Of a stretch of DNA of 64,000 nt, positions 43,961 through 51,828 are shown piece by piece. The first letter of the stretch is position 1, and each line of letters starts with the position of its first letter. Below the pieces are notes generated by a model. It was not told where the DNA came from. It was given only the letters and a program-made list of their open reading frames with translations, and searched no databases. Origin of the DNA: Microbacterium sp. SORGH_AS_1204 (GTDB taxonomy: Bacteria; Actinomycetota; Actinomycetes; Actinomycetales; Microbacteriaceae); contig NZ_JAUTBD010000001.1 in assembly GCF_030818935.1 (NCBI RefSeq), forward strand, positions 868,001 through 932,000, read 5' to 3'. The translations under genes were made by a program, and so were the position numbers.

Positions 43961-44324
43961 AGCCCAGGCTGCGATACAGCGCCTGACCGGGAGGGTCGGC
44001 CAGCAGCGTCACGTACGCCCCCTCGGGGGCCTTCGCGCGGATCTCCGCGAGGAGGTCCTCGAGGATGCGGCGCCCGAGACCGCGTCGCTGGTGCGAGGGC
44101 AGGGTCGCCATGTCGGCGATCAGGAAGTACCACCCTCCGTCGCCGACGACCCGGCCCATCGCGACGGAGCGACCCGTGGCATCCGTGATCCGTCGCCACG
44201 TCCAGCTGTTCGCCAGGGCGGGCGCGCCCTGATCGGGGCGCTTCGGGGTGAGCCCCGAGGCGCGGCGGAGTTCGAGGTAGTCGTCGAGCGAAGGAGCGAG
44301 GGGCTCGAGATGCAGATCGTCCAT
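43911..44324 (-). CDS. GNAT-family N-acetyltransferase
   Basis: Acetyltransferase of 137 residues. Core region ADMATLPSHQRRGLGRRILEDLLAEIR (about 74-100) contains the acetyl-CoA loop QRRGLG; AYVTLLADPPGQALYRSLGFTE is the C-terminal GNAT element. The N-terminus is short, typical of the aminoglycoside-type single-domain members. The ATG at 44324 gives the standard family length. Its 3' end overlaps the PepSY gene by 50 bases on the opposite strand. Substrate unknown. Confidence 0.82.
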   Translation of the reverse strand: MDDLHLEPLAPSLDDYLELRRASGLTPKRPDQGAPALANSWTWRRITDATGRSVAMGRVVGDGGWYFLIADMATLPSHQRRGLGRRILEDLLAEIRAKAPEGAYVTLLADPPGQALYRSLGFTEPTTGSVTMHQLLD

Positions 44325-44376
44325 AACTTCAGCCTGACAGTGCGGCAGCCGATCGCCGCCTCGGACGCGGTGACCG

Positions 44377-44685
44377 TCAGATGAGGTCGTAGGGGCTGTC
44401 GCCGTCGTAGGTGATCGGTGCGCCCGCGCCCCAGCTCTCATCGCCCTGTCCATCGGCGCTGTCGATGTCGAGGTGGACGGTCTTGGCGGCGATGGTGACC
44501 GTCGATGCGGGCGTGATGAGGAAGCTGAGGCGCTGGCCGTCGTCGATGGTGACGTCGACGAACCCCCCGCCGCTGCGCACCTGGTGGGTGATCTCCGCCT
44601 TGAGGTCGTCGACGTGCTCCGTCGGCGCGAGCGCGTATGTCACACCGCCGACGCTGATCATCAGCCGTTCGATGGAGGGGGACAT
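44377..44685 (-). CDS. small conserved-type hypothetical protein, 102 residues
   Basis: Soluble protein beginning MSPSIERLMISVGGVTYALAP and continuing EHVDDLKAEITHQVRSGGGFVDVTIDDGQRLSFLITPAST. The pattern of strands ending in an SFLITP segment suggests a small beta-rich fold; many Microbacteriaceae carry similar proteins, but I cannot name a family. The start is supported by TAGCGT (44698-44693 on this strand) seven bases upstream, giving a leaderless message. The C-terminus is acidic. No clear partner gene. Confidence 0.65.
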   Translation of the reverse strand: MSPSIERLMISVGGVTYALAPTEHVDDLKAEITHQVRSGGGFVDVTIDDGQRLSFLITPASTVTIAAKTVHLDIDSADGQGDESWGAGAPITYDGDSPYDLI

Positions 44686-44894
44686 GCACGCCACGCTAGA
44701 TACCGGGTGTCCGCTTCGGTCACCCCGTTGCGCCGACGTGTCCGGTCGTTCACACTGCGCACGGCGCGGTCGGAGAGGGGGAGCGCCCTCGAACCCGGGC
44801 AGGTATGCGACCTCGCGGGTCCGCACCCCCGGGCGGCGGCGCGTCCCGGCCGGCCGGCGCGGCGGAACCGACCGGAACGCGCCCTCCGCGGCGA

Positions 44895-45365
44895 TCAGGC
44901 GTCGTCGGGGTCGGGGAGGTTCTGCGCGATCCGGCTCGACGCGGCGGAGTCGCGGCCGACACCGGGCTGGAACTTCGCGATGGGGTCGTCACCGTCGACG
45001 TGCGGCTCGCCGCCGCCGTCCGCCGGCGGGGGAGACGCGGGGGTGCGGTTGTCGGTCTCGACCGCGTCACGGTCGGGCCGTCCGGTGTCTTCCGTGTGCC
45101 GCGATGTCGAACCGTTCTCGCCGCGCGCGTCGTCGGTGCCCCTCTCGGTGAGGCCGTCGGCCGCCCGCGTGCCCACGCCGGGCAGGTCGTTCTGGCTCGA
45201 GATGCCCTGGATGCGCGCTTCGTCGTCGGCATCGATCTCGGCGGCTCCGACGGCTCCCGTGTCGGCTCCGGCGGCGCCCGCGGGGACGTCTGCGGCAGCG
45301 CCCTCGGAATCGGGGACGATGTTCTCTTCGTCGGCTCCGGGGAGCCGGTCGGCGGGAGTGTTCAT
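44895..45365 (-). CDS. acidic disordered protein, 156 residues
   Basis: Low-complexity hydrophilic protein rich in Asp, Glu, Gly, Ala and Thr (DRLPGADEENIVPDSEG, IDADDEARIQGISSQNDLPGVGTRAADG, FQPGVGRDSAASSRIAQNLPDPDDA). No hydrophobic core or signal peptide, so disorder is likely. AAAGGA precedes the ATG. Its promoter has CAACCCC-N24-TAGCGT, the same as dps and GH15, which suggests co-regulation in stress. Compare the acidic proteins at 39851-40111 and 50164-50523. Confidence 0.65.
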   Translation of the reverse strand: MNTPADRLPGADEENIVPDSEGAAADVPAGAAGADTGAVGAAEIDADDEARIQGISSQNDLPGVGTRAADGLTERGTDDARGENGSTSRHTEDTGRPDRDAVETDNRTPASPPPADGGGEPHVDGDDPIAKFQPGVGRDSAASSRIAQNLPDPDDA

Positions 45366-45392
45366 GGCGGTCCTTTCCGTGGGTGTGCCGCC

Positions 45393-45429
45393 ACGCTAGG
45401 CGCGGCGTCGACGAGGCGACCCGGGGTTG
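45393..45429 (-). promoter_or_regulatory. CAACCCC-N24-TAGCGT promoter of the acidic-protein gene
   Basis: On the minus strand CAACCCC occupies 45429-45423 and TAGCGT 45398-45393, exactly 24 nt apart. Confidence 0.6.
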
Positions 45430-45517
45430 CGCTCGGGCGGTGGGCGCTTCACGCGTGACGCGCCCCGGGGTCGGAGGTGCTGGTTAGGCTCGGAGCACGC
45501 TTCGAAAGGAAACCGCA

Positions 45518-46510
45518 ATGCAGCAGCGCCCTCTCTCCCGTACCGGCCGTGAGGTCTCGGCCATCGGCCTCGGCACCTGGCAGCTCGGCGCCGACTGGGG
45601 CGACGTCAGCGAGAGCGACGCCCGCGCCGTGCTCGCGGCCTCGGCCGAGGCGGGCGTCACGCTCTTCGACACCGCCGACGTGTACGGCGACGGCCGGTCG
45701 GAGCAGATCATCGGCGCGTTCCTCAAGAGCCCGGATGCCGCGGACATCACCGTGGCGACCAAGATGGGCCGCCGCGAAGACCAGGTACCCGAGAACTACG
45801 TCATGGAGAACTTCCGCGGGTGGCTCGACCGTTCGCGCCGCCTGCTCGACACCGAGACGCTCGACCTCGTGCAGCTGCACTGCCCGCCCTCGGCCGTGAT
45901 CGACGACGACGCGACGTGGGATGCCCTCGACCAGCTGGTGTCGGAGGGCGTGATCGCCGCGTACGGCGCGTCGGTCGAGACCATGGACCAGGCGCTGTCG
46001 GCTCTGCGGCGTCCGAACCTGACCAACCTGCAGATCATCTTCAACCCGTTCCGCCTCAAGCCGCTCGACGAGGTGCTCCCGCTCGCCGCCGAGAAGAACG
46101 TCGCCGTCTTCGCGCGCGTTCCGCTGGCCAGCGGCCTGCTGTCGGGGAAGTACTCGCACGACACCACGTTCGCCGAGAACGACCACCGCTCCTACAACCG
46201 CAACGGCGAGGCGTTCGACAAGGGCGAGACGTTCTCGGGCGTCCCCTTCGACGAGGGGGTGGCGGCGGCCGACGAGCTGAAGGCGTCGCTCCCCGAGGGC
46301 GTGACGCTCCCGGCCGCGACGCTGGCGTGGATCGCGTCGCGCGAGGGGGTGACCTCGGTCATCCCGGGGGCCCGTTCCACGGCGCAGGCCGAGGCCAACG
46401 CCGGCGCGGCCGACCTGCTCGACTCAGGCTTCGACCTCGACGCGTTCGACGCCCTCGTGCGCGACGTGTACGACCGTCGCCTGCGGTCGGAGATCCACCC
46501 GCAGTGGTGA
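45518..46510 (+). CDS. aldo/keto reductase
   Basis: NADPH-dependent reductase of 330 residues. The catalytic tetrad is visible: Asp and Tyr in LFDTADVYGDGRSEQIIG, Lys in VATKMGRR and His in LDLVQLHCPP. The cofactor loop is IPGARSTAQAEANAGAADL. ATG 45518 follows GAAAGGA. A TAGGCT box at 45485-45490 may be its -10. The substrate is unknown; AKR-11/12-like family members act on sugars and aldehydes. Two strong hairpins follow the gene. Confidence 0.9.
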   Translation: MQQRPLSRTGREVSAIGLGTWQLGADWGDVSESDARAVLAASAEAGVTLFDTADVYGDGRSEQIIGAFLKSPDAADITVATKMGRREDQVPENYVMENFRGWLDRSRRLLDTETLDLVQLHCPPSAVIDDDATWDALDQLVSEGVIAAYGASVETMDQALSALRRPNLTNLQIIFNPFRLKPLDEVLPLAAEKNVAVFARVPLASGLLSGKYSHDTTFAENDHRSYNRNGEAFDKGETFSGVPFDEGVAAADELKASLPEGVTLPAATLAWIASREGVTSVIPGARSTAQAEANAGAADLLDSGFDLDAFDALVRDVYDRRLRSEIHPQW

Positions 46511-46546
46511 CCGGTCGCGGCGGGGCCGCGACGGCATCCTGATCGA

Positions 46547-46589
46547 GAGACGGCATCCGCCAAACGTCTCTTCGGAGAGATGCCGTCTC
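46547..46589 (+). repeat. inverted repeat after the aldo/keto reductase gene
   Basis: Perfect 11-bp arms GAGACGGCATC (46547-46557) and GATGCCGTCTC (46579-46589), 21-nt loop that itself contains an AGACG-like complement. It may be an additional terminator or mRNA 3' structure. Confidence 0.45.
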
Positions 46590-46611
46590 GGTGCCCCCGC
46601 GGCCGGGAGCG

Positions 46612-46647
46612 ACGAAAGCCGGGCCCGTGGACGGGCCCGGCTTTCGT
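46612..46647. terminator. strong bidirectional terminator
   Basis: Perfect 16-bp inverted repeat ACGAAAGCCGGGCCCG / CGGGCCCGGCTTTCGT with a TGGA loop, between the convergent aldo/keto reductase and SRPBCC genes. Confidence 0.8.
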
Positions 46648-46661
46648 GAGAGGGGGAGACG

Positions 46662-47114
46662 TCAGCTGACGTCGCCGCGCCAGGCGCCGGACTCGGCACC
46701 GCGCGACTCGATGTACTCCTTGAAGTTGTCGAGGTCCTTCTTGACCGAGTGGTCGTCGGCGCCGAACGCGGCGCCGAGCTTCTCGAGCACGCCGGTCGGC
46801 TCCCAGTCGATCTGCACGGTGACGCGCGTCTCGTCGTCGGACAGGCGGTGGAACGTGACGACACCGGCGTGGTTCTCGTCGCCGCCCACGCTGTTCCACG
46901 CGACGCGCTCGTCGGGGTGCTGCTCGGTGATCTCGGCGTCGAATTCGCGCTCCGCGCCGCCGATCTTGACCTTCCAGTGCGTCAGGGTGTCGTTCTTCTG
47001 CGTGATCGACTCCACGAAGCTCATGAAGTGGGGGAACTCCTCGAACTGCGTCCACTGGTTGTACGCGACGCGGACGGGAACGTTGACGTCGATGGTTTCG
47101 ATGACCTGTGCCAT
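46662..47114 (-). CDS. SRPBCC family protein (polyketide cyclase/dehydrase-like)
   Basis: Protein of 150 residues with the START/Bet v1-like fold: opens MAQVIETIDVNVPVRVAYNQWTQFEEFPHFMSFVESI, the cyclase/dehydrase family pattern, then EREFDAEITEQHPDERVAWNSVGG and VTVQIDWEPTGVLEKLG. The C-terminal helix DDHSVKKDLDNFKEYIESRG closes the cavity. Such proteins are common in actinobacterial stress islands and bind lipids or hydrophobic ligands; the ligand here is unknown. Upstream lies CAACCCC at 47189-47183 with AAGACT at 25-nt distance, a weaker version of the dps-type promoter. Confidence 0.87.
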   Translation of the reverse strand: MAQVIETIDVNVPVRVAYNQWTQFEEFPHFMSFVESITQKNDTLTHWKVKIGGAEREFDAEITEQHPDERVAWNSVGGDENHAGVVTFHRLSDDETRVTVQIDWEPTGVLEKLGAAFGADDHSVKKDLDNFKEYIESRGAESGAWRGDVS

Positions 47115-47151
47115 GGTGTCCTCTTTTCGTGTGGCTTCCGGGGCGTCCCCC

Positions 47152-47189
47152 AGTCTTCGCGCCTTGCCGCGACCACGCCCCCGGGGTTG
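47152..47189 (-). promoter_or_regulatory. degenerate CAACCCC-type promoter of the SRPBCC gene
   Basis: On the minus strand CAACCCC lies at 47189-47183 and AAGACT at 47157-47152, with a 25-nt gap. Similar to the four exact instances but off by one base in spacing and one in the -10 box. Confidence 0.35.
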
Positions 47190-47336
47190 AGGGATCGGCG
47201 TTCGTGCCCTATGGGCGTGCGATCCGTCCCGGTCCCTTCGACAGGCTCAGGGACCTCGGTCGGCGCCGAGGGCCATTCGGGTCGTGGCTCACGGCCCGGC
47301 GAGGGGGAGGAGACGGAGCGTGTCGAAGTCACCGGG

Positions 47337-48545
47337 TCAGGCGCGGCCGCGCAGGATCAGGTGCCAGTAGACCCAGGGGAGGATGCGGCGGTCGGCGATC
47401 CACGACAGGCGGCGCTCGCGGTACAGCGAGCGCCAGAACGGGATCGTCGGCTGCAGCTTCCCCGCGCGGTCGAACTCGGCGAAGACCACCGTGCCGCGCG
47501 ACACCGTGAAGGGCACGACGCTGTAGCCGTTGTAGGTCGCCGTCGGGGCGCGCCCGGCGAGAACGGCTTTCATGTTCTTCACCAGCGCCTTCGCCTGCTG
47601 GCGGATCGCGCCGCCCGACCGGCGGGTGGCGACGGTCGCCGCGTCGCCCACCGACCAGATCTCCGGGTACCGCACATGCTGGAACGTCTCGGGATCGACG
47701 TCGACGAAGCCGTGCGGGTCATCGGATGCCGCCAGCCCGCTGCCCGCGATCCACTCCGGTGCCCGCTGGGGCGGAACGGCGTGCAGCACGTCGTACGACA
47801 GCGTTTCCGAGGCCGCGCCGTGCCCGATCACGAGCGTGCCTGCCGCGGCATCCACCGATCGGAGCTCCCGGCTGTAGCGCACCTCGATGCCGTACTCGTC
47901 GAGCTTGCGCTGCAGTTCGCGATCGATGGCGGGGATGCCGAAGGGCACGGGATCGGGGCAGACGAAGACGACCCGGATGTCGTCGCGCACCCCGATGGCG
48001 CGCCACCAGTCGCACGCGAGGTACATCGGCTTCTGCGCCGAGGCGCCGCACGACGCGGGCTCCGGCGGCTGCGTGAAAACCACGGTGCCGGAGCGGAGGT
48101 CGCGGAGCACCGGCGAGGCCTTCGCAGCCAGGTCGAAGTCGTAGTTCGAGATGCCGGTGGGCGCCGCCATCGCGTCAGGGAGTCCCGGAATCTGCTCCCA
48201 GGCCATGCGCATGCCGGCGCACACCACCAACTGGTCGTACTCGAGCTGCCCGCCCGAGACGAGGTGCACGCGGCGGGCGTCGGCATCCACCGTGAAGACC
48301 TCGTCGTGCAGCCACCGCACCCCCGGAGGGGTGACGTCGGCCTGCGAGCGGACGGCCTCGGAGGCGCGGGCGGCGCCGCCCGCGATGTGCGATTGGAGGG
48401 GCGCGAACACGTGCCGTTCTCGTGGTTCGATCACCGTGATGTCGCCGGCGCGGGCACGATGCAGGCGGCCGGCCACCGAGAGCCCGGCGTTTCCGCCGCC
48501 GATGACGACGATGCGCGGCGGCGCGGCGGAGCGGGGGTCAGTCAT
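47337..48545 (-). CDS. FAD-dependent sulfide:quinone oxidoreductase-like protein
   Basis: Flavoprotein of 402 residues. The N-terminal FAD fold is RIVVIGGGNAGLSVAGRLHRA; a central PEPASCGASAQKPMYLACDWWR matches the redox-cysteine region (CAGAPQKIMYL in eukaryotic-type SQR), and IWSVGDAATVATRRSGGAIRQQAKALVKN is the second flavin site. The C-terminal YRERRLSWIADRRILPWVYWHLIL is amphipathic, a membrane-association segment. A function in sulfide or polysulfide oxidation to quinone is likely; a type II NADH dehydrogenase is the alternative. ATG 48545 follows GAGAGGA. Confidence 0.82.
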   Translation of the reverse strand: MTDPRSAAPPRIVVIGGGNAGLSVAGRLHRARAGDITVIEPRERHVFAPLQSHIAGGAARASEAVRSQADVTPPGVRWLHDEVFTVDADARRVHLVSGGQLEYDQLVVCAGMRMAWEQIPGLPDAMAAPTGISNYDFDLAAKASPVLRDLRSGTVVFTQPPEPASCGASAQKPMYLACDWWRAIGVRDDIRVVFVCPDPVPFGIPAIDRELQRKLDEYGIEVRYSRELRSVDAAAGTLVIGHGAASETLSYDVLHAVPPQRAPEWIAGSGLAASDDPHGFVDVDPETFQHVRYPEIWSVGDAATVATRRSGGAIRQQAKALVKNMKAVLAGRAPTATYNGYSVVPFTVSRGTVVFAEFDRAGKLQPTIPFWRSLYRERRLSWIADRRILPWVYWHLILRGRA

Positions 48546-48614
48546 GGGGGATCCTCTCGTCTCCCTCACGCTCGCCCGCGGCGCGCCGCCGCGCCAGCGC
48601 CTTGACAGCGGGAC

Positions 48615-48941
48615 TCAGGCGAACGACTCGGGCGAGACGATGTCTTCCGACGGTTCCGGCACGACGTACAGACCGGTGGGGGAGTTCGCTGTCGACATCA
48701 GCGCCTCGAGCCACGCGCGATTCAGGGCCGGGGGGCGCCCACCGCTGAACTTGAAGACGAGATTCGCGCGCGGGTGCATCCACACCGCGGTGCGGCCGCC
48801 GCCCGTGCTGAGATCGTCTTTCCAGACGAAGTAGAACGGCTCACCGCGTCGCAGCTTGTTGCCGACGACCACCTGGAGGTGCGCCAGCAGACGGTCTTCG
48901 AAGTCGCTGCGGATGCCGCCCTCGTAAATGAACTTGCCCAC
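48615..48941 (-). CDS. DUF7882-like small protein
   Basis: Protein of 108 residues with the pattern GKFIYEGGIRSDFEDRLLAHLQVVVGNKLRRGEPFYFVWKDD, TAVWMHPRANLVFKFSGGRPPALNRAWLEALMSTANS and LYVVPEP. I recognise this as a small protein common in Microbacteriaceae, sometimes mislabelled as an ATP-dependent DNA ligase because of weak similarity. The function is unknown. GTG 48941 has AGGAGG five bases upstream. It lies between the SQR-like and AraC genes on the same strand, with separate promoters likely. Confidence 0.72.
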   Translation of the reverse strand: MGKFIYEGGIRSDFEDRLLAHLQVVVGNKLRRGEPFYFVWKDDLSTGGGRTAVWMHPRANLVFKFSGGRPPALNRAWLEALMSTANSPTGLYVVPEPSEDIVSPESFA

Positions 48942-49051
48942 GTGTTCCTCCTGCGGGCACGATGCCCAATCTCTTTACTGTGCAAGCGCTGTGAGCGGCC
49001 CGCGGGGACCCGACACCCTCGGCGCAACGGTGAGACCGAAGGCGCGGCGGC

Positions 49052-49984
49052 TCACGACATGCGGATCACCTGCGCCGGATTCTGGCCGTAGTGCTCGCGG
49101 TGGTACCGGGCGAAGCGCGACGCGCTCGAGAACCCCCAGCGCCGTGCCACCTCGGCCACCGACACCGCGGTGCCGGCGCGCAGCTCGTCGTGCGCGGCGC
49201 TGAGGCGCACTCGCCGCAGGTATTCGGTCGGTGTCGTGTCGAGCTCGCGCCGGAACGCGTGCTGCAGTCCGCGCGAGGAGATCCCGGATGCCGCGGCGAT
49301 GTCCTCAAGCGTGAGCGGCTGCTGTGCGTGAGCCTCGATGTGCGCGATCGCGCGGCGCACCGTGCGCGGAGCGGCTGCGCGCTGGTGGGCGCGGGCGACG
49401 GCCTCGACGTACGGGGTCGAAAAGGCGGACAGCGTCGTCAGCAACGCGTGTCGACGCAGCTCCTCCGCGAGGATGGGTTCTTCGTGCGTGGCGCCCAGTG
49501 ACGACGACACGTGCGCGAAGCTGCGTTCCCACTGCGTCGCCGCGTCGCGGCTGCGCGGGGCCGGGTCGACGCGGCGCAGCACGAGGCGGTCGTCGCCCGA
49601 GGCCACGCGGGCGACGCGTTCGGCGTCGGTGCGGTCGAACACGAATGCGCGCACGCGCGCGGAGCCCGTCCATTCGGCGTCGATGCGGCGTTCGGAGGCG
49701 AGCCACGGAAGTCGGGGGGCGATGGCACCGGGACCGGAGGTGAGCCGCAGATCGTCGCCCACCATGCGACACGCCATGAGCTGGTCGGTCATCTCGATGG
49801 AGGCGTGCACGCTCGCGGTCAGCTGCCAGCTGACCACCGAGAACCGGTCGAGTTCGACCGACTCCCAGGCGAAGGCCACCGTGCGGGGATCGACGCGGTC
49901 CAGGCGCGCACTCGGCACGAACCGCGTCCACACGCGTTCGACGTCGTCGATTCCGCGGGAACGGACATTCAGGATCTGTCCCAT
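49052..49984 (-). CDS. AraC-family transcriptional regulator
   Basis: Regulator of 310 residues. The C-terminal AraC domain reads AIAHIEAHAQQPLTLEDIAAASGISSRGLQHAFRRELDTTPTEYL and RVRLSAAHDELRAGTAVSVAEVARRWGFSSASRFARYHREHYGQNPAQVI, the full double HTH and signature. The N-terminal 190 residues resemble the cupin-like ligand domain of AraC-type regulators (FSVVSWQLTASVHASIEM). Targets unknown. It may regulate the divergent acidic-protein gene or the SQR gene downstream. Confidence 0.87.
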   Translation of the reverse strand: MGQILNVRSRGIDDVERVWTRFVPSARLDRVDPRTVAFAWESVELDRFSVVSWQLTASVHASIEMTDQLMACRMVGDDLRLTSGPGAIAPRLPWLASERRIDAEWTGSARVRAFVFDRTDAERVARVASGDDRLVLRRVDPAPRSRDAATQWERSFAHVSSSLGATHEEPILAEELRRHALLTTLSAFSTPYVEAVARAHQRAAAPRTVRRAIAHIEAHAQQPLTLEDIAAASGISSRGLQHAFRRELDTTPTEYLRRVRLSAAHDELRAGTAVSVAEVARRWGFSSASRFARYHREHYGQNPAQVIRMS

Positions 49985-50163
49985 GGTCTTCCTTCCGCCG
50001 CGGCGAGGTGCGGCTTTCGTCGTGGGGGCGTCGGAGGCTCGGCATCCGTCGCCGGTCGTCGGGGGTGAGGCGTGTCAAGGGGCGGGCCGGTGGCCGGCTG
50101 GCCGTGTGGGATGAGGGGACCGCCGATTCCGGTGGAGACCCTCGTCCGACGGAAGGACCCCCC

Positions 50164-50523
50164 ATGAGCGACGCCTCGATCGACCCGAACCCCGACTCGA
50201 CGAACCCGGCCACCGACGTGGGTGTCGCGGGCGTCCAGCCCCTGCGCGACGGCGACACCTCCATCGAGCCCGACCCGGCGCTCGACCCGGCGCAGGCCGA
50301 GTGGGACGCGACAACCGCCCTCGATGAGGGTGCCGACCCCGACGACATCAACCCGGCCACCGCCACGGGTGCCGACCCGGCCGAGATCCCCGCCGACGAC
50401 AGCGACATTCCGCTCGAGGACATCCACCCCTTCGCGGCCGGCACCGACTCGCAGGGCGAGGATCCGGGCGTCGTCGAACTCGGCGAGGAGGGCCAGGGCG
50501 ACCTGGCACCCGAAGACCTCTGA
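50164..50523 (+). CDS. acidic disordered protein, 119 residues
   Basis: Strongly acidic protein with almost no hydrophobic clusters: SDASIDPNPDSTNPATDVGVAGVQPLRDG, DPALDPAQAEWDATTALDEGADPDDINPATATGADPAEIPADD and GEEGQGDLAPEDL. Repeated -NPAT- and -DP(A/D)- words indicate internal duplication. Likely disordered. AAGGA lies before ATG 50164. It is one of three such genes here and stands next to several stress genes; function unknown. Confidence 0.68.
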   Translation: MSDASIDPNPDSTNPATDVGVAGVQPLRDGDTSIEPDPALDPAQAEWDATTALDEGADPDDINPATATGADPAEIPADDSDIPLEDIHPFAAGTDSQGEDPGVVELGEEGQGDLAPEDL

Positions 50524-50587
50524 CGAACCCGCGGCGTCCCGGCAGCCCGTCGCGGCCACCGGGACGCCGCGTGCGCGAGCGGAGCGC

Positions 50588-51628
50588 CTATGCATCGGTC
50601 GCCTCGCCCTGCGCTGCCTCTGTGCGACGCAACGCGCACGGCACGGCCGTCGCGATCCGGGCCGGCTCCTGCGCTCGGATGTGGTCGACGGACCGACGCC
50701 GCAGCACGCGCAGCGGGGTCGCGGCCCGCAGCACTCGTCGTCCCGCGTAGGGAACGCCGCCGGTCGCGCGCATGGCCAGGGCGATCCAGCTCGTGACCGC
50801 CCGCTCGGCGGCCCACAGCGGCGCCCAGAGCGCGGCGGTGCGGGCGAAGACGGCGTCTCCACGAGCGCGCCGCCGCCCGATCTCGGCCGCACCGACGGCG
50901 ATGGCGGCCAGAAGACAGAGGATGCCGGGATGCCGACGCAGCGCGAACGCCGTCGGCGCCACGGCGAGCTCCAGCATCAGGCGCCGCGGCTGCGCGAGGC
51001 TGTCGTACGCCTGGCGCACCCGCTGCGACCAGAATCGTCGCGCGCTCGGCGGCCGGCGCACGACGTACAGGTCGTGGCAGTGACGCACGCGGCCGCCGCC
51101 GGCGCGCACCGTGCGTTCCATCTCGAGATTCTCGAACAGTGCGTCGACGCCGTAGCCGCGGGGGAGCGCCCTGCACCGCAGGGCGTAGGTGCCGGGGTAG
51201 TCGCCCCTCGTCGCGCGGTTGATGAGTGACCGCGCGGTGTCCCAGCGCGCGTGCCAGGGCCGCGGCTCGAAGACGTTCTGCGGAGCGACGAGGTCGGCAT
51301 CCCGCACCTCGTACAGCAGCGCCCGCAGCGTCGCGCGATCGTGGCGCACGTCGTCGTCGGCGGTCACGACGATCTCGTGGCGGCTGGCCTTCAGCCCGCT
51401 CAGCACGCCCCGCGCCTTGCCGTTCAGTCCCTCGACGACCGATGGGGCGAGGTGACGCACTCCGGCGGGGAAGGTCCGCGCGTGCGCGGCGAACAGCGCG
51501 GCGTCGGATCCGTCGACGACCGTGACGTCGATCCACCGCTCCAAGCGCGTCAGGTAGGCGGTGAGCTCGTCGAGCCCGGTGTCGTCGGTCCAACGCAGCG
51601 GCAGGATGTACTCCGCATCGAGGCGCAT
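50588..51628 (-). CDS. glycosyltransferase family 2, membrane-associated
   Basis: Protein of 346 residues. The N-terminal GT-A domain starts AEYILPLRWTDDTGLDELTAYLTRLERWIDVTVVDGS, contains the metal-binding acidic triplet in EIVVTADDDVRHDRATLRALL and the acceptor-side GTYALRCRALPRGYGVDALFENLEMERTVRAGGG. Hydrophobic segments near 220-290 (GILCLLAAIAVGAAEIG, LWAPLWAAERAVTSWIALAM) suggest membrane anchoring. It overlaps the CDGSH gene by one base (TGATG) and is the third gene of an operon with a diiron-type oxidase. Sugar donor and acceptor unknown. Confidence 0.82.
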   Translation of the reverse strand: MRLDAEYILPLRWTDDTGLDELTAYLTRLERWIDVTVVDGSDAALFAAHARTFPAGVRHLAPSVVEGLNGKARGVLSGLKASRHEIVVTADDDVRHDRATLRALLYEVRDADLVAPQNVFEPRPWHARWDTARSLINRATRGDYPGTYALRCRALPRGYGVDALFENLEMERTVRAGGGRVRHCHDLYVVRRPPSARRFWSQRVRQAYDSLAQPRRLMLELAVAPTAFALRRHPGILCLLAAIAVGAAEIGRRRARGDAVFARTAALWAPLWAAERAVTSWIALAMRATGGVPYAGRRVLRAATPLRVLRRRSVDHIRAQEPARIATAVPCALRRTEAAQGEATDA

Positions 51629-51828
51629 CAGTCGTCGGTGCGGAAGCCGGATGCCTTGTGCGTGCCGTCGCAGAACGGCTTGATCGTCGACAGCCCGCAC
51701 CGGCAGAGCGCGACGGTCCGGCGCGTGCGCACCACCTCCCGTCCGTCGCTGCTCTCGATCCGCGCGTCGCCGCGTACGAGGAGCGGCCCGTCGGGGTAGG
51801 CGGTGATGGTGACCGGGGTCTCGCTCAT
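51628..51828 (-). CDS. CDGSH iron-sulfur domain protein (mitoNEET type)
   Basis: Protein of 66 residues. The signature CRCGLSTIKPFCDGTH supplies the three-Cys-one-His ligands of a [2Fe-2S] cluster (C-x-C-x8-C-x3-H) near the C-terminus. The N-terminal strands (VTITAYPDGPLLVRGDARI) form a beta-cap. No membrane anchor, unlike mitoNEET. It overlaps the upstream diiron-protein gene by four bases and the glycosyltransferase gene by one, so all three are translated together. It probably serves as an electron or cluster donor for the diiron partner (inference). Confidence 0.92.
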   Translation of the reverse strand: MSETPVTITAYPDGPLLVRGDARIESSDGREVVRTRRTVALCRCGLSTIKPFCDGTHKASGFRTDD

